Assembly: GCA_026410415.1 (NCBI GenBank)
Contig: JAPMLR010000001.1
Location: 558,001 to 622,000 of the forward strand
Direction: 5' to 3'
Source of the DNA: Denitratimonas yunnanensis (SeqCode)
GTDB taxonomy: Bacteria; Pseudomonadota; Gammaproteobacteria; Xanthomonadales; Xanthomonadaceae
Length of the DNA stretch: 64,000 nucleotides
The notes beneath the pieces were generated by a model. It had not been told where the DNA came from and searched no databases. It saw nothing but the letters and a program-made list of their open reading frames with translations. This document shows, piece by piece, positions 55,896 through 63,603 of the stretch. The position numbers and the translations under genes are program-made. Each line of letters starts with the position of its first letter. Within the stretch, counting starts at the first letter, position 1.

Positions 55896-56888
55896 TCACG
55901 CCAAGGCGGCCAACGCAGCCACGGCATCGTTCCAACGTGGATCGGATACCAGCGTGGGCCAGTCCGGTGCGGGACGACCTGCCAGCGACGACAACGCCTC
56001 GGGGCGCACATCACGCTCCCGCATCGCGGCCAATGCATCAGGAACCAAGGCGGGCGCACACACCAGCACGCTGTCGCAGCCGGCATCGTAATGCGCGTGA
56101 AGGCGCGCAGCCACACCACCAACCGACTCCGCCGCTGCCATGCCGATGTCGTCGCTGAACACCACGCCGGAGAATTTCAACGTGTTTCGGAGGTAATCGA
56201 TCCAGAAACGCGAGTAACCCGCCGGTTCCGCGTCCACACAGGGATAGCTGACATGCGCCATCATCACAGCCTCGGCGCCGGCGGAGAATCCGGTACGGAA
56301 CGGCAACATGTCCTCTGCCTCCAGCACATCCAGCGGACGTGGATCGACCGCGGCATCGAAATGCGTGTCCTCCAGCACCGAGCCGTGTCCGGGGAAATGT
56401 TTGAGCGTGGCGGACATGCCGGCGGCGTGCATGCCCTGTACGTAAGCGGCACCCAAGTCAGCCACGATCCCCGGCGACAGGTGGAACGCACGCTCGCCGA
56501 TGGCCCGGTTGCCGCGCTTGAGATCGACCACCGGCGCGAAACTCAGATCGAGGCCGATCGCGCGCATCTCCGATGCCATCAGCCAGGCATGGGTTCGCGC
56601 GGCATCCATCGCGCCAGCGGCATCGGTATCGAACAAGGCGCCGAAACGCGACAGTTCGGGCAAGACGCTGAAGCCCTCGCGAAAGCGCTGGACCGGACCG
56701 CCTTCCTGATCCACGCACAGGATAACTTCGCGCGGCGCAGCCTCGCGCAACTCGGCGCACAGGTCGGTCACCTGCTCGCGGGAAGCAAAGTTGCGGGTGA
56801 ACAGGATCACGCCGCCGACGCCCGGATGAATAAGCCAGTTGCGCTCCTCGGGTTGCAGACGGGTGCCGGAAATGCCGATCACGAGCAT
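55896..56888 (-). CDS. nagZ: Beta-N-acetylhexosaminidase NagZ
   Basis: A 330-residue family GH3 glycosidase that cuts GlcNAc from anhydromuropeptides in the cytoplasm during cell-wall recycling. CVDQEGGPVQRFREGF holds substrate contacts. The signature KHFPGHGSVLEDTHFD contains the catalytic His and Asp, and the nucleophile Asp is in VVFSDDIGMAAAE. The start MLVIGISGTRLQPEE at 56888 fits the family; 56912 would add eight residues. Its first ten bases overlap the end of the CYTH gene. Ampicillin-resistance regulators are not in the window. Confidence 0.97.
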   Translation of the reverse strand: MLVIGISGTRLQPEERNWLIHPGVGGVILFTRNFASREQVTDLCAELREAAPREVILCVDQEGGPVQRFREGFSVLPELSRFGALFDTDAAGAMDAARTHAWLMASEMRAIGLDLSFAPVVDLKRGNRAIGERAFHLSPGIVADLGAAYVQGMHAAGMSATLKHFPGHGSVLEDTHFDAAVDPRPLDVLEAEDMLPFRTGFSAGAEAVMMAHVSYPCVDAEPAGYSRFWIDYLRNTLKFSGVVFSDDIGMAAAESVGGVAARLHAHYDAGCDSVLVCAPALVPDALAAMRERDVRPEALSSLAGRPAPDWPTLVSDPRWNDAVAALAALA

Positions 56889-57391
56889 GGATGTCGCTCC
56901 TCTTGTGTCCAATGCGAAAACGGCCGTTCGGCCAGCATCAGGTTGTAGTAACGGGATTGATGGGTGACTTCGCCGCCGAGCCAGTCAGGGCGCACGAACA
57001 CTTCGTCCTCGGTCGCAAGCTCGATCTCAGCCACCACCAGGCCGGCATTGTCGCCATCGAAAACATCGATTTCCCACAGATGGCCAGCATGCGTCACGTA
57101 ATGTCGCTGCTTCTCGATCCGCCCACCCACGCACAGCGCCAGCAAGGCATCGGCGTCGTGCAGCGGGATCGGATATTCGAATTCCTGCCGGCTCGGCCCG
57201 GCCTCGCGCGACTTGATGTTCAAGTGCGCCTCGTCACCGGCAATGCGCACCCGCACCGAGACATTCTGGCGTCCCGTGGTCACCGCATCGGCATCGTTGA
57301 GATAGCCCTGTGCCATGCGCACCCGGCGTGATGCCTGCGCACGCCAGGCATCGCTCGCCAGCAGGAACTTGCGCTCGATTTCAATGCCCAT
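56879..57391 (-). CDS. CYTH-domain protein
   Basis: A 170-residue CYTH domain protein. The family tunnel starts with the ExExK motif, here EIERKFLLA at 3-11, and continues with charged strands NVSVRVRIAGDEAHLNIKS, WEIDVFDGDNAGLVVAEIEL. CYTH proteins act on triphosphates (inorganic triphosphatase, thiamine triphosphatase or adenylate cyclase class IV). The size and motif fit the short bacterial triphosphatase type, but the exact substrate is unknown. Its ATG overlaps the rlmD stop by one base (TGATG), and its end overlaps nagZ, so rlmD, CYTH and nagZ are coupled. Confidence 0.92.
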   Translation of the reverse strand: MGIEIERKFLLASDAWRAQASRRVRMAQGYLNDADAVTTGRQNVSVRVRIAGDEAHLNIKSREAGPSRQEFEYPIPLHDADALLALCVGGRIEKQRHYVTHAGHLWEIDVFDGDNAGLVVAEIELATEDEVFVRPDWLGGEVTHQSRYYNLMLAERPFSHWTQEERHPCS

Positions 57392-58719
57392 CAGTGCTTC
57401 TCGAACAAGGCGATGGATTCCACATGGGCGGTGTGCGGGAACATGTCCATCACGCCCGCCGCCACCAGTGTGTAGCCGTGCTCGCGCACGAGGATGCCCG
57501 CGTCGCGCGCGAGCGATCCCGGATGGCACGAGACATAGACGATGCGCCCGATCTGTTCCAGCGGAAGCTGAGGAATCGTCGCGTCCGCGCCGGTGCGCGG
57601 CGGGTCGAGCAGCAAGGCGTCGAAGCCTTCACGCACCCATGGCTGACTGCGCAAATCCGCAGTGAGGTCTGCCGCATGAAATTCCACGTTGGCGATGCCA
57701 TTGCGCTGCGCATTCTCGCGCGCACGCTGAACCAGTCCCGTTTCGCCTTCCACGCCCACGACACGTGCCGCACGGCGTGCCAGCGGCAACGTGAAATTGC
57801 CCAAGCCACAGAACAAGTCGAGCACGCGTTCGTGCGGTTGAGGATCAAGCAACGCCAACGCGTGGTCGAGCATGCGCTGATTCATGTCGCCGTTGACCTG
57901 GATGAAGTCCAACGGGCGGAAGGCGTAATCCACGCCATAGGCTGGCAGTGCAAACATCAACTCGGGCGAGCCGCCGTCAATCGGCGTCACCGTGTCGTTG
58001 CCGCCTGGCTGGAGAAAGATTGCAAAGCCCTCGCGTCGACCGAACGCCGTCAACTTCTCTCGATCGGATTCCGACAGCGGTTGCAGGTTGCGGAACACCA
58101 GTGCAGTGCGATCGTCGCCGGCAGCCACTTCGATCTGTGGAATCTGCGCCCGTGCATCGAGCGAATCGACCAGTTCGGCAATCGCCCCGAATCGCGCGCC
58201 GACATGCTCGACCAGAACTTCGCAGCGCGAAACATCCGCGATGAAGCGCGGATCGATCGATTCACGGAAGCCCACAACGACCTTGCCCTTCTTCGGCACG
58301 AACTTGACACCGAGGCGCGCCTTGCGCCGATAACCCCATGGCTCGCCGACCAGCGGCTCCAGCCAGCGTTCCGGCCGAACCTGACCGATGCGCTCGAAAT
58401 TTTCCGACAGCGTGTGCTGCTTGGCGGCAATCTGTGCCTCGGGCGAGAGGTGCTGCAGCGCACAACCGCCACACACGCCGAAATGCGCGCAACGCGGCAC
58501 CACACGGTCTACTGACGGCTGCAACACCTCCAGCACGCGCCCTTCGTCGAACTGCTTGCGCGAGACGCGCACGTCGGCACGCACTCGCTCGCCCGGCAGC
58601 GCACCAGTCACGAATACGGCCTTGCCTTCGTGACGCGCAACGCCACGGCCATCGTGGCTGAGATCGGTGATATCGAGCACGCATTCGAGCGGCGCTTTCT
58701 GTCGGCGGTTTCTGGACAC
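57391..58719 (-). CDS. rlmD: 23S rRNA (uracil-1939-C5)-methyltransferase RlmD
   Basis: A 442-residue SAM-dependent enzyme making m5U1939 in 23S rRNA. A TRAM domain opens the protein (LDITDLSHDGRGVARHEGKA). The 4Fe-4S site is built from CAHFGVCGGC and the later Cys in VSRCEVL. The SAM fold has VLDLFCGLGNFTLPLA, and the catalytic nucleophile Cys is in IVYVSCHPGSLARD. All key residues are kept. The start is GTG at 58719 without a strong ribosome site; no other start is available. It heads a run of overlapped genes leading to nagZ, hpt and the phosphorylase. Confidence 0.96.
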   Translation of the reverse strand: MSRNRRQKAPLECVLDITDLSHDGRGVARHEGKAVFVTGALPGERVRADVRVSRKQFDEGRVLEVLQPSVDRVVPRCAHFGVCGGCALQHLSPEAQIAAKQHTLSENFERIGQVRPERWLEPLVGEPWGYRRKARLGVKFVPKKGKVVVGFRESIDPRFIADVSRCEVLVEHVGARFGAIAELVDSLDARAQIPQIEVAAGDDRTALVFRNLQPLSESDREKLTAFGRREGFAIFLQPGGNDTVTPIDGGSPELMFALPAYGVDYAFRPLDFIQVNGDMNQRMLDHALALLDPQPHERVLDLFCGLGNFTLPLARRAARVVGVEGETGLVQRARENAQRNGIANVEFHAADLTADLRSQPWVREGFDALLLDPPRTGADATIPQLPLEQIGRIVYVSCHPGSLARDAGILVREHGYTLVAAGVMDMFPHTAHVESIALFEKH

Positions 58720-58876
58720 GGACTGGCAGGGCTGGCGGAAAGCCGCACATTGTCGCAGATTCGCAGCAACAGGCTGACAGCGGGCCCCAAGACGTGGACA
58801 ATGTCCCTTTGCCGCGTCCGGAACGGTCGGGCCGGGCTATACACCCCGACACGTTGTCGGCAAGCCGGAAGTCGCA

Positions 58877-58905
58877 CGTCGGGGGGCGTAGCCCCGACCT
58901 ACGAC
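58877..58905. repeat. REP-like palindrome
   Basis: A 7-bp stem with arms 58878-58884 (GTCGGGG) and 58892-58898 (CCCCGAC) and loop GGCGTAG lies inside a slightly larger imperfect palindrome with CCTACGAC at its edge. Its form resembles the short GC-rich intergenic palindromes common in Xanthomonadales genomes. I see only one copy in the window, so membership in a repeat family is inferred. Confidence 0.5.
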
Positions 58906-58970
58906 GGCACGGCACCGGTATTGGTGGAGTGAGAGTGGTTCGGCGGCGGCAGGCCGCCGATGCGTTGCAC

Positions 58971-59007
58971 GGATGGGTGGCCGAGCGGTTCAAGGCACCG
59001 GTCTTGA
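58971..59007 (+). pseudogene. 5'-half duplicate of tRNA-Ser
   Basis: These 37 bases match the first 37 bases of the intact tRNA-Ser at 59134 with one difference (C instead of T in GGTTCAAGG). The copy ends in the anticodon loop after GTCTTGA; the 3' half, variable arm and acceptor strand are absent, replaced by a hairpin-rich sequence. It cannot form a tRNA. Confidence 0.85.
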
Positions 59008-59133
59008 CCGCGGAGGCAGGAGGCCGAAGCGAACATCGGCCTCGGGCCGATGGCCCTGAAAGGGCGAGGGGCAGGATGCCCCGAGTCAAACCGGCGTCGC
59101 CGGTCATGATGAAACGGACGCGTTGAAAAATAC

Positions 59134-59223
59134 GGATGGGTGGCCGAGCGGTTTAAGGCACCGGTCTTGAAAACCGGCGTAGTGGCGACACTACCGTGGG
59201 TTCGAATCCCACCCCATCCGCCA
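59134..59223 (+). tRNA. tRNA-Ser (anticodon TGA)
   Basis: A full tRNA with acceptor arms GGATGGG (59134-59140) and CCCATCC (59213-59219), discriminator G and encoded CCA (59221-59223). The anticodon loop CTTGAAA gives TGA, which reads UCA and UCG-type serine codons. The long variable arm and the T-arm GTGGG-TTCGAAT-CCCAC are intact, as expected for the serine class. rlmM follows after 20 bases. Confidence 0.98.
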
Positions 59224-59243
59224 ACACGACTCTTGCCGTCTCC

Positions 59244-60305
59244 ATGAATCTCCTCATCCTATGCCGCCCCGGTTTCGAACCTGAAGCCGCTGCCGAAATC
59301 GCCGACGCGACCGCTCGACGCGACATTTCCGGTTACCCGGAGGCCACCCGTGGTGAAGGCTGGGTGCGCTTCCATGCATTCGACGACGGCGCAGTTCGTG
59401 GCAAGGCCATTTCCGCCAGCGATCTGATCTTCGCGCGCCAATGCGTGAGAATCCTCGCCGATCTTCCGGATCTGGATCCCGCCGACCGCATCACCCCCAT
59501 GCTGGATGCCCTGCGCGACTGCGGCGACATGCGGTTTGGCGAATTGATCGTCGAACACCCCGACTCCGACACCGCCCGCCCACTCGCCGGTCTGGCGCGC
59601 AGCTTCGGCAATGCGTTGCGCCCCGCGTTGCGGCGCGCCGAGATCCTGAGCAATCAGCCCGATGCCGGGATGTACTGTCTGCATGTGTGCTTCCTGAGCA
59701 GCAGGCACGCCCTGCTCGGGCTGTCGCAACCGGGTGACCATCGGGTCTGGCCACAGGGAATTCCGCGATTGCGGGTGCCCAAGCACGCGCCGAGCCGCTC
59801 CGCACAGAAGCTTGAGGAGGCGCTGGAATCGCTGATGGGCGAGGAAGAGCGCGCCCAGTGGCTGAAGCCCGGCATGAGCGCGGTGGACCTTGGCGCAGCC
59901 CCGGGTGGCTGGAGCTTCATCCTCGCGCGCCGCAACATCCACGTCACCGCGATCGACAACGGCCCATTATCCGAATCCGTGCTGGGCACCGGATTGGTGC
60001 GGCATCTGCGCGCCGACGGTTTCACCTGGAGTCCGCCGCAGCCGGTCGACTGGATGGTTTGCGACATGGTCGAACAACCCCGACGGGTGGCCGCACGCAT
60101 GGCGGATTGGTTCGTTCACGGCTGGTGCCGCCGCGCGATCTTCAACCTCAAACTGCCGATGAAGAAACGGTATGCCGAGGTGGTCGCCAACCTTTCCGAC
60201 TTCCACAACCGCTGCGAAAATGCCGGTGTGCCGGTCCAGACCCGCGCCCGCCAGCTCTATCACGACCGTGAAGAGATCACGGTCCTGGCCTGGACGGGTC
60301 GCTGA
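59244..60305 (+). CDS. rlmM: 23S rRNA 2'-O-ribose methyltransferase RlmM
   Basis: A 353-residue enzyme that methylates C2498 of 23S rRNA. The N-terminal THUMP-like and RNA-binding domains cover about 1-200. The Rossmann domain has the SAM motif DLGAAPGGWSF near 220 and the catalytic tetrad residues in CDMVEQP and KLPMKKR. The start at 59244 (MNLLILCRPGFEPEAAAE) is the family start; the frame to 59196 runs through the tRNA. It is next to tRNA-Ser and may share its promoter region. Confidence 0.96.
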   Translation: MNLLILCRPGFEPEAAAEIADATARRDISGYPEATRGEGWVRFHAFDDGAVRGKAISASDLIFARQCVRILADLPDLDPADRITPMLDALRDCGDMRFGELIVEHPDSDTARPLAGLARSFGNALRPALRRAEILSNQPDAGMYCLHVCFLSSRHALLGLSQPGDHRVWPQGIPRLRVPKHAPSRSAQKLEEALESLMGEEERAQWLKPGMSAVDLGAAPGGWSFILARRNIHVTAIDNGPLSESVLGTGLVRHLRADGFTWSPPQPVDWMVCDMVEQPRRVAARMADWFVHGWCRRAIFNLKLPMKKRYAEVVANLSDFHNRCENAGVPVQTRARQLYHDREEITVLAWTGR

Positions 60306-60362
60306 AACGACAACGGCGCAAGAGCTGCCCCTCGCGCCGCGTCGTCGCACTGGATTCCCGCG

Positions 60363-60761
60363 TTACTTGATCAGGCGCAGCGTGAAGGGATAGCGATACG
60401 CCACGCCTTCGTTGGCTTTGATGCCGCCGATGATGGTGAACACCAGCGCAGCGATGCCGACCAGCGGCAGCAGCAGGAAGCCGATCACGATCATCATCAG
60501 CACGAAGCAGACCAGCATCGCGATGGCCACGGTGATCTGGAAGTTCAGTGCTTCCTTGCCCTGATCGTCCACGAACGGCATCTCGGCCTTCTTGATCTGC
60601 CAGATGATCAGCGGCCCGAGAATGTTCCCGAATGGAATCACCAGCCCGGCAAGCGCGGAAAGATGCGCGAACAAGCCCCACTGGCGGGCTTCGGCAGACG
60701 GCCCTTCAACAGCCGGAATGTCCTGCGGCGGCGGGGGCGGTGTGGTTTCGATGTCGCTCAT
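60363..60761 (-). CDS. DUF4870/Tic20-like membrane protein
   Basis: A 132-residue protein with a Pro-rich N-terminal tail (TTPPPPPQDIPAVEG) and three to four membrane helices. The family core reads LFAHLSALAGLVIPFGNILG, then PFVDDQGKEALNFQITV and IIGGIKANEGVAYRYPFTLR, which is a close match to DUF4870. The function is unknown in bacteria. It is convergent with rlmM and stands alone. Confidence 0.92.
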   Translation of the reverse strand: MSDIETTPPPPPQDIPAVEGPSAEARQWGLFAHLSALAGLVIPFGNILGPLIIWQIKKAEMPFVDDQGKEALNFQITVAIAMLVCFVLMMIVIGFLLLPLVGIAALVFTIIGGIKANEGVAYRYPFTLRLIK

Positions 60762-60807
60762 TCACGATCTCCTGACGAGTGGGGAACAGTGACTCACGTT
60801 ACACCAG

Positions 60808-60999
60808 ATGACGGACACAATCACGACGCTGCAACAGCGGGTGCGCGATCATCGCAACGCGACGGAGCCTGCCTGCATCCAGCAATGGCTCAAGTGGAAT
60901 TTCCCGGAACGGAATCACGGCGCGAATCGCGTCGCAGATGCTGCTCGCGCGCATCTGCCGGATGCAATGGGCGTTGTCTCACCCTTGCCGCGGCGGTGA
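60808..60999 (+). CDS. Possible small protein or gene remnant, 63 aa
   Basis: An ATG-opened frame of 63 codons (start MTDTITTLQQRVRDHRNATEP) lies between the DUF4870 and MBL genes and overlaps the end of the latter by 21 bases. The first 45 residues have normal composition, including IQQWLKWNFPERNHGANRVAD. The last residues fall into the MBL gene's antisense. There is no ribosome site, and I recognise no family. It may be a decayed gene or a chance ORF. Confidence 0.35.
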   Translation: MTDTITTLQQRVRDHRNATEPACIQQWLKWNFPERNHGANRVADAARAHLPDAMGVVSPLPRR

Positions 61000-61725
61000 C
61001 AGCGCGAGATCGTCGCCGGCCTGCATCACCGGGTAGCCGCGCACTCGCAAGGCATCGCCATCGGCCGTCGAACCGTAGTGGTAAAGGTGCAGTCGCGCCA
61101 GCAGTGCCGCTGGATACTCGCGCTCCAGATCATCGATGCCGCTGTGCGAGGGGTTGCCGAACAAGCCGCAATCGTGCGCGATGGGCTCGTCGCCCTGCCC
61201 GATTGAAGAAAGCACCTCGGGAATGGGGCGCGTGTCGCCGGTATAGACGAAGCTGCCCGGCAACGCGATGCCGAACGCGGTGCCTGGCGCGTGGTGGCGC
61301 ACCTCGAACACGTCGAACCACAACCCCTCGTGCCAGAAGCCGCGCGTATGTGGCACCACACGGAACGCATCCCAGTAATTTACGCCGCCTTCGGCCAGCA
61401 CGCCCGGATAGTCGGCAACGCGGTGCTGTACCCACGGCACCAGTGCAGCAGGCAGGTACAGCCGACAATCGCCGCGTCGCGCCGGGTCGAAATACAACTG
61501 CACGAACAGCCGCTCCATGCCGGCGACGTGGTCCATATGGGTATGGGTGAGGAACAATGCGCGTGGTGGCGCACCGTAACGGGCCAGGTACGCAGTCAGC
61601 GCCTCCTGGCCGCAATCGATCATCAGAACCGGCTCGCCATCGCGTTCCAGCACCGCGCTGGCCGATCCCAACTCGATCGCGGACGCGCTGCCGACCCCGA
61701 GGAAGTGCAGGCTCCAGCGGCTCAC
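60979..61725 (-). CDS. MBL-fold metallo-hydrolase (RNase Z-like)
   Basis: A 248-residue metallo-beta-lactamase-fold hydrolase. The dinuclear zinc motif is THTHMDHVAGM near residues 60-70, with a further Asp/His in YTGDTRPIPEVL and the C-terminal His in LYHYGSTADGDAL. The opening LHFLGVGSASAIELGSASAVL and the exosite-like region resemble RNase Z and arylsulfatase-type relatives, but it is shorter and lacks a clear RNA-binding arm. The substrate is unknown. The GTG start overlaps the kdkA stop by four bases, so it is coupled to LPS genes. Confidence 0.9.
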   Translation of the reverse strand: MSRWSLHFLGVGSASAIELGSASAVLERDGEPVLMIDCGQEALTAYLARYGAPPRALFLTHTHMDHVAGMERLFVQLYFDPARRGDCRLYLPAALVPWVQHRVADYPGVLAEGGVNYWDAFRVVPHTRGFWHEGLWFDVFEVRHHAPGTAFGIALPGSFVYTGDTRPIPEVLSSIGQGDEPIAHDCGLFGNPSHSGIDDLEREYPAALLARLHLYHYGSTADGDALRVRGYPVMQAGDDLALSPPRQG

Positions 61726-62468
61726 GGCAACTCATCCGGCGAGGTACCGGCCATCGCACGGGTGTATCCGTCCAGCAGAGCGCTCCAGTCTTCATCGCGC
61801 ACGCCGCCAAGCTTGTCGAGCGAGCGTCGCAAACGGCGCAGGTTGCCCTGTTGCCAATCCCGTGCAGGCACCCGCAGGTCTCCCCGATCGAAATCGATCA
61901 ACCACACCACATCCCTCGCATCGAGCAGGACGTTGTGCGCGTTGAGGTCGGCATGGAACGCACCCTCGCGATGGAAGCGCGCCAATGTCGCGCCAATGCG
62001 GTGCCACGGGATGTCTGCCGCGGCAACATCCCGACACTCGGCCAAGGTGCGCGAATCCGGCACACGCAGCGTCATCAGGTCGGCGCGGTAGGAAAGGCCT
62101 GAGCGCTGCCAGCCGGCGAGCAATGGTCGAGGCACGGGCAGACCACGTTCGTACAGCCGCGCCAGCAGTTGGAACTCACGCACGCAGCGCACGCTGGCTT
62201 CACCGAGAAACAGGTAGCGGTCATCCACCCAACGCCCGACCAGGCCGCCACGCCGGTAGTGTCTCAGCACCGCATCGCCGAACCTGCCGTGCACCAACCA
62301 CGCAGAGCCGCGCCCGCCACGCCCCTCCAGCGCATTGGAACCCGCCCAGAATGTCGGATCGAGCATTCGTGGCGTGGCTTGCGGCAAGCTGTGGCGGTCG
62401 AACAGAATCGCGCCTTGCGCGAACGCGGCACGTTGAACGTCCAATGTTGGGATGTGGGCGTTTTGCAT
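61722..62468 (-). CDS. kdkA: 3-deoxy-D-manno-octulosonic acid (Kdo) kinase
   Basis: A 248-residue kinase that phosphorylates Kdo of the LPS inner core at position 4. LRHYRRGGLVGRWVDDRYLF is the family's N-lobe signature. The catalytic loop is HADLNAHNVLLD and the metal-binding Asp is in VWLIDFDRGDLR, both as in KdkA of Haemophilus. An ATG at 62468 is used; a second at 62516 has a better AGGCGGG ribosome site and would add 16 residues. In that case its 5' end would overlap the start of the divergent heptosyltransferase gene. The following MBL gene is coupled. Confidence 0.93.
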   Translation of the reverse strand: MQNAHIPTLDVQRAAFAQGAILFDRHSLPQATPRMLDPTFWAGSNALEGRGGRGSAWLVHGRFGDAVLRHYRRGGLVGRWVDDRYLFLGEASVRCVREFQLLARLYERGLPVPRPLLAGWQRSGLSYRADLMTLRVPDSRTLAECRDVAAADIPWHRIGATLARFHREGAFHADLNAHNVLLDARDVVWLIDFDRGDLRVPARDWQQGNLRRLRRSLDKLGGVRDEDWSALLDGYTRAMAGTSPDELP

Positions 62469-62505
62469 TGCGCGGGCACCAACGACTCCTGCCGAGTGTA
62501 CCAAC

Positions 62506-63567
62506 TTGAGCTTCATCGACCCGCCTGAACATCTCGCCCTGTTGCGTTTGTCCGCATTGGGCGACGCCACCCACGTCGTGCCGCTGGTGCGCACCATCCA
62601 GCGCGCCTGGCCGAAAACACGGATCACCTGGGTCATCGGCAAAGGCGAACGCCTGTTGCTGGAGGGCCTGGAGGGTGTCGAGTTCATCGTCTACGACAAG
62701 AAAACCGGCCTTGCCGGGATGCGCGAACTCTGGCGTCGGCTCGCCATGCAACGCTTTGATGCCTTGCTCCAAATGCAACTCGCGGCACGGGCCAATCTGC
62801 TCTCCTTCGGCATCGATGCGCCGGTGCGCATCGGATACGACCGCGCCCGCAGCAAGGAAGGCCACGGGCTTTTCATCAACCGCCGGATTCCAGCCGAAGG
62901 CACCCATGTTCTGGACGTGCTCGGCCAATTCACCCTGCCGCTGGGGCTGGAGCAGACGGAAGTGGAGTGGCGCCTTCCCGTGCCTCAAGCAGCGCGCGAA
63001 TGGGCGGAAGAGCAGCTCCCTGGCACGACGCCAACGCTCATCGTCTCGCCCTGCTCCAGTCATCCGCTGCGCAACTGGACACCTGAACGATACGCCGCCG
63101 TTGCCGACCATGCCGCAGGTGAACATGGTTACCGCATCGCGATCTGCGGCGGGCGCAGCGAACTGGAGCGTCGCACCGCAGACGCCATCCTGACTGCGAT
63201 GAAGCGGCCCGCGCTGGATCTGGTCGGGCGCGACACGCTCAAGCAGCTCATGGGCCTGCTCGAACGCGCCGACATTCTCCTGGGTCCGGATTCCGGCCCG
63301 GTCCACATCGCCAATGCGCTGGGGACCAAGGTGGTGGGGCTGTACGCCTGCACCGATGCCGAACGATCCGGCCCCTATTCAGATCGTCGCTTCACCACCA
63401 ATCACTACGACACCGCAGCGCGGAAGTTCCTGAAAAAACCGGCCAGCGCGCTGCGATGGGGCAAACGCGTGGAGTTTCCCGGCGTGATGGAGCTGATCGG
63501 GGTAGACGAAGTGATCGATTGCATCGACCGCTGCACCGCCGAACTTCGACAAAGCAGGACGGCGTGA
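62506..63567 (+). CDS. Glycosyltransferase family 9 (heptosyltransferase, OpsX-like)
   Basis: A GT9 enzyme of about 353 residues with two Rossmann domains. LLRLSALGDATHVVPLVRTI starts the first domain with the family Asp. IVSPCSSHPLRNWTPERYAAV and the C-terminal nucleotide-binding block LLGPDSGPVHIANALGTKVVGLY are typical of heptosyltransferases. It adds a sugar to LPS inner core; OpsX of Xanthomonas, next to kdkA, is the likely relative. The start is uncertain: TTG at 62506 gives LSFIDPPEHLALL and avoids overlap with kdkA; ATG at 62452 adds 18 residues. Confidence 0.92.
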   Translation: MSFIDPPEHLALLRLSALGDATHVVPLVRTIQRAWPKTRITWVIGKGERLLLEGLEGVEFIVYDKKTGLAGMRELWRRLAMQRFDALLQMQLAARANLLSFGIDAPVRIGYDRARSKEGHGLFINRRIPAEGTHVLDVLGQFTLPLGLEQTEVEWRLPVPQAAREWAEEQLPGTTPTLIVSPCSSHPLRNWTPERYAAVADHAAGEHGYRIAICGGRSELERRTADAILTAMKRPALDLVGRDTLKQLMGLLERADILLGPDSGPVHIANALGTKVVGLYACTDAERSGPYSDRRFTTNHYDTAARKFLKKPASALRWGKRVEFPGVMELIGVDEVIDCIDRCTAELRQSRTA

Positions 63568-63603
63568 CCGCCACACGATGCCGCATGACCGCCGGATCGG
63601 TGC

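Larger units (their letters stand above)
58720..59133. other. Non-coding stretch before tRNA-Ser
   Basis: This 414-base region carries no believable gene. It contains a REP-like palindrome (58877-58905), a further GC hairpin with arms 58941-58947 and 58953-58959, and a half copy of tRNA-Ser (58971-59007). A dense series of short hairpins follows up to about 59080, among them 7-bp arms near 59031-59052. Apparent open frames across it read tRNA sequence as protein and are artefacts. Confidence 0.7.

Noticed and set aside
58794..59126. Plus-strand open frame of 110 codons containing WVAERFKAPVL
   Set aside because: This phrase is what the tRNA-Ser sequence reads like when translated; the frame runs over the half tRNA copy and intergenic hairpins.
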